A stretch of 17,502 bases of DNA, from the NCBI GenBank assembly GCA_013697365.1, contig JACCXA010000038.1:1-17502 (forward strand). Reading direction: 5' to 3'. Positions 15,785-17,502 of the stretch are shown in pieces. Position 1 is the stretch's first letter; each line of letters opens with the position of its first letter. The notes under the pieces are model-generated. The model had not been told where the DNA came from. It saw nothing but the letters and a program-made list of their open reading frames with translations, and ran no database searches. A program made the translations under genes and the position numbers. This DNA is from Chthoniobacterales bacterium (GTDB taxonomy: Bacteria; Verrucomicrobiota; Verrucomicrobiia; Chthoniobacterales; UBA10450).

Positions 15785-17320
15785 TCAGCGAGCGCGCAGC
15801 ACCACGAACGACCGCGTCCGACCGCGGCAAACGGAAAGCACATGCGTTCCATTGGCATCAAGCGCGCCCAGGACCTTGCGATACTCTGCGACCGACGTCA
15901 CCGGCTGTTGATTCACCTCTTCGATCACGTCGCCTTTTCGGAGTTCGCCCGAAGAATCATTCACACTCGTGATCACGACGCCTCGGACTCCCGCCGGAAC
16001 GTTCAGGGAACGCGCCAGATCGGGCGTCAACTCCTGCACATTGACGCCGGCCAACGGAGCCTCATCCTGCAAATCTTCCTCGTCCGGCCCAGGAGGTGCC
16101 TGTGGTGGGATCTGTGGGTTCTGCGGTTGGCGCGGCTGCCGTGGCGCAGTCCGGGAAGCAAGATAATCGATCGGTTGCTCTTTAATCTCCGTCTCCACCT
16201 TCATCGGCTTTCCATTCCGCACCACTTCCAATTCGATCTTCCGGTTCAACTCTACCTGCGAGACCAGGCTCCGGAGCGCTCCCAAAGACTTCACCTCGCG
16301 CCCATCAAATTTCCGGATCAAGTCACCCCGCTGAATCTGGGCCTCAGCCGCGGGCGATCCGGGGATGACATCTTCCACCACCACCCCATCGGTCTCCTGA
16401 TCGGTCTGCCCATTTTGCAACGTGCGCATCTGGATGCCGAGATAGCCGCGAATGATCCGACCTTGTTTCAGCAAGCTCTCCAGGGCGCTGCGCACGGAAT
16501 TTGACGGAATCGCGAAGCCAATCCCTTGTGAGCCGCCGCTGCGGGAGATGATCGCCGTATTGATCCCGACGATCTCGCCCTGCAAATTGATCAACGGTCC
16601 GCCGCTGTTTCCGGGGTTGATCGCCGCATTCGTTTGGAGGAAATCGCCTAAGCCATCGACGCGATTCGGCCGGCCCTTCGAGCTGACGATCCCGTCCGTC
16701 ACCGTCTCCTCGAAGCCAAAAGGGTTTCCGATCGCGAGCACAAAATCGCCCGCCTGGACCGCATCCGAGTCACCAAACTTCAACGGCTTTACTCCCGGAT
16801 CTTCGATCTTCAAAACCGCCAGATCGACCGTGGCATCGGCGCCGACCAGGCGCGCCTGCTTCGTTCGACCATCGCTCATCGCCACCTCGATCTCGTCCAC
16901 TTGATCAACGACATGATTGTTCGTGATGACGTGTCCCTCGGCTGAAACGATCACGCCTGAGCCAAGCGAATTCTGCACTCTGGCCTGATCGTTCGGATTC
17001 CGGAACTGCCGATTATTTCGATAGAAAAACTCAAATGGGTCCATCCCGGATTGACGGCGCATCGGAACTTTCCTCGATGTCTTGATGCTCACGACGGAAG
17101 GCAGGACGCTGCCGACCAGGGCCCGCCGTTCCCGGTTCAATGCGTCCAGCGTGGCGACAGCCTTCGGCTCGACGCTCGGGGAAGAAGCGAGGGTGTATTT
17201 CTCTGGTGTGGCCCGGGCCAGAAGATTGAGTCCGCCATGTTTCAAGCGGTAGTCGTAAAGCGCGGAGATGCCGGCGGCGAGCAGGCCGACAAAGAGTAGA
17301 AATTTGATCAGATTTTTCAT
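15785..17320 (-). CDS. HtrA/DegP-family periplasmic serine protease with two PDZ domains
   Basis: 511 residues. The N-terminal hydrophobic segment (about 4-21) is an export signal or membrane anchor. The trypsin-like protease domain (about 70-285) has the full triad: H136 in TNNHVVD, D166 in TVDLAVLKI and S239 in GNSGGP. PDZ1 covers about 287-380. A Pro/Gln-rich linker (about 390-411, RQPRQPQNPQIPPQAPPGP-like) precedes PDZ2 (about 422-508). It would degrade or refold misfolded envelope proteins, with the PDZ domains sensing exposed C-termini. degP, degQ and mucD cannot be told apart here, so no symbol is given. Its ATG overlaps the recG stop by one base (TGATG), suggesting coupled translation. 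In the 228 nt after it I see no convincing T-tract hairpin, only a weak TATATT before the next gene. Confidence 0.96.
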   Translation of the reverse strand: MKNLIKFLLFVGLLAAGISALYDYRLKHGGLNLLARATPEKYTLASSPSVEPKAVATLDALNRERRALVGSVLPSVVSIKTSRKVPMRRQSGMDPFEFFYRNNRQFRNPNDQARVQNSLGSGVIVSAEGHVITNNHVVDQVDEIEVAMSDGRTKQARLVGADATVDLAVLKIEDPGVKPLKFGDSDAVQAGDFVLAIGNPFGFEETVTDGIVSSKGRPNRVDGLGDFLQTNAAINPGNSGGPLINLQGEIVGINTAIISRSGGSQGIGFAIPSNSVRSALESLLKQGRIIRGYLGIQMRTLQNGQTDQETDGVVVEDVIPGSPAAEAQIQRGDLIRKFDGREVKSLGALRSLVSQVELNRKIELEVVRNGKPMKVETEIKEQPIDYLASRTAPRQPRQPQNPQIPPQAPPGPDEEDLQDEAPLAGVNVQELTPDLARSLNVPAGVRGVVITSVNDSSGELRKGDVIEEVNQQPVTSVAEYRKVLGALDANGTHVLSVCRGRTRSFVVLRAR

Positions 17321-17502
17321 CAGCTAACGTTGGAAAAGCTACGTCCCCGTTCTTCGACAACTAACTTCCGGAAACGTTGATTCTCGGGCGCTTCCAGCTT
17401 CGGGTCCCACTCCAGAATCGCAGACGCGGCTGTTCTTGCGCGGTGCATCAATTGCATATCGGTCTTCAAGTTACCGAGCTGTAGAGCTGGCAAGCCGCTC
17501 TG
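17320..17502 (-). CDS. recG: RecG-type ATP-dependent DNA helicase, C-terminal 60 residues only
   Basis: The frame enters from the right edge and ends with TGA at 17320. Its 60 residues start QSGLPALQLGNLKTDMQLMH, continue with RARTAASAILEWDPKLEAPE, and end in a basic, charged tail. This matches the C-terminal end of RecG helicases, where QSG...L..G(N/D)L..D precedes a helix with AR..A..(I/L)L..DP.L. RecG remodels stalled replication forks and Holliday junctions. Only the last part is visible and there are no helicase motifs in the window, so the call rests on this terminal pattern. It overlaps htrA by one base. Confidence 0.8.
   Translation of the reverse strand, partial: QSGLPALQLGNLKTDMQLMHRARTAASAILEWDPKLEAPENQRFRKLVVEERGRSFSNVS

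Overview
The window reads as ordinary chromosomal DNA of a GC-rich, Gram-negative-type bacterium. I favour a Verrucomicrobiota member (Chthoniobacterales/Spartobacteria-like). The reasons are a Trp/Tyr-rich DUF6600-type exported protein with a long Pro/Ala/Arg tail, a tiny lipoprotein behind a signal-less YkuD protein, and the overall look of the CinA and ClpP proteins. This placement is inference from family resemblance; there is no rRNA or marker set here to prove it. No mobile element, CRISPR array, tRNA or rRNA was seen.

Layout, right to left, because all genes but one are on the minus strand. (1) 17502-15785: the 3' end of recG, overlapping by one base the start of an HtrA/DegP-type periplasmic protease with two PDZ domains. 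(2) 15556-13661: a secreted DUF6600-type protein with internal repeats. (3) 12574-13584: asd (aspartate-semialdehyde dehydrogenase), the only plus-strand gene, convergent with the DUF6600 gene. (4) 12557-11857: divergent from asd by 16 bp, an L,D-transpeptidase (YkuD) gene without a signal peptide, then a 42-residue lipoprotein with a very strong Shine-Dalgarno sequence. A perfect 10-bp hairpin with a T-tract closes this unit. (5) 11693-4633: a compact histidine-utilisation operon, hutH-hutU-ftcD-hutG-hutI, with stop/start overlaps at three of its four junctions. (6) 4541-1: the proteostasis operon tig-clpP-clpX, followed by cinA, which runs off the left edge.

The hut operon can take histidine to urocanate, imidazolone propionate, formiminoglutamate and then glutamate. 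It encodes two different last steps: HutG (hydrolysis to formamide plus glutamate) and FtcD (formimino transfer to tetrahydrofolate, then deamination). Trigger factor, ClpP and ClpX form the usual cytosolic folding/degradation set, and HtrA covers envelope quality control. asd and the YkuD protein both touch the diaminopimelate/peptidoglycan theme, but a functional link is only inferred.

No novel multi-gene defence or mobile system is visible. The least explained items are the repeat-bearing DUF6600 protein, the tiny lipoprotein and its signal-less YkuD neighbour, and the doubled formiminoglutamate step.
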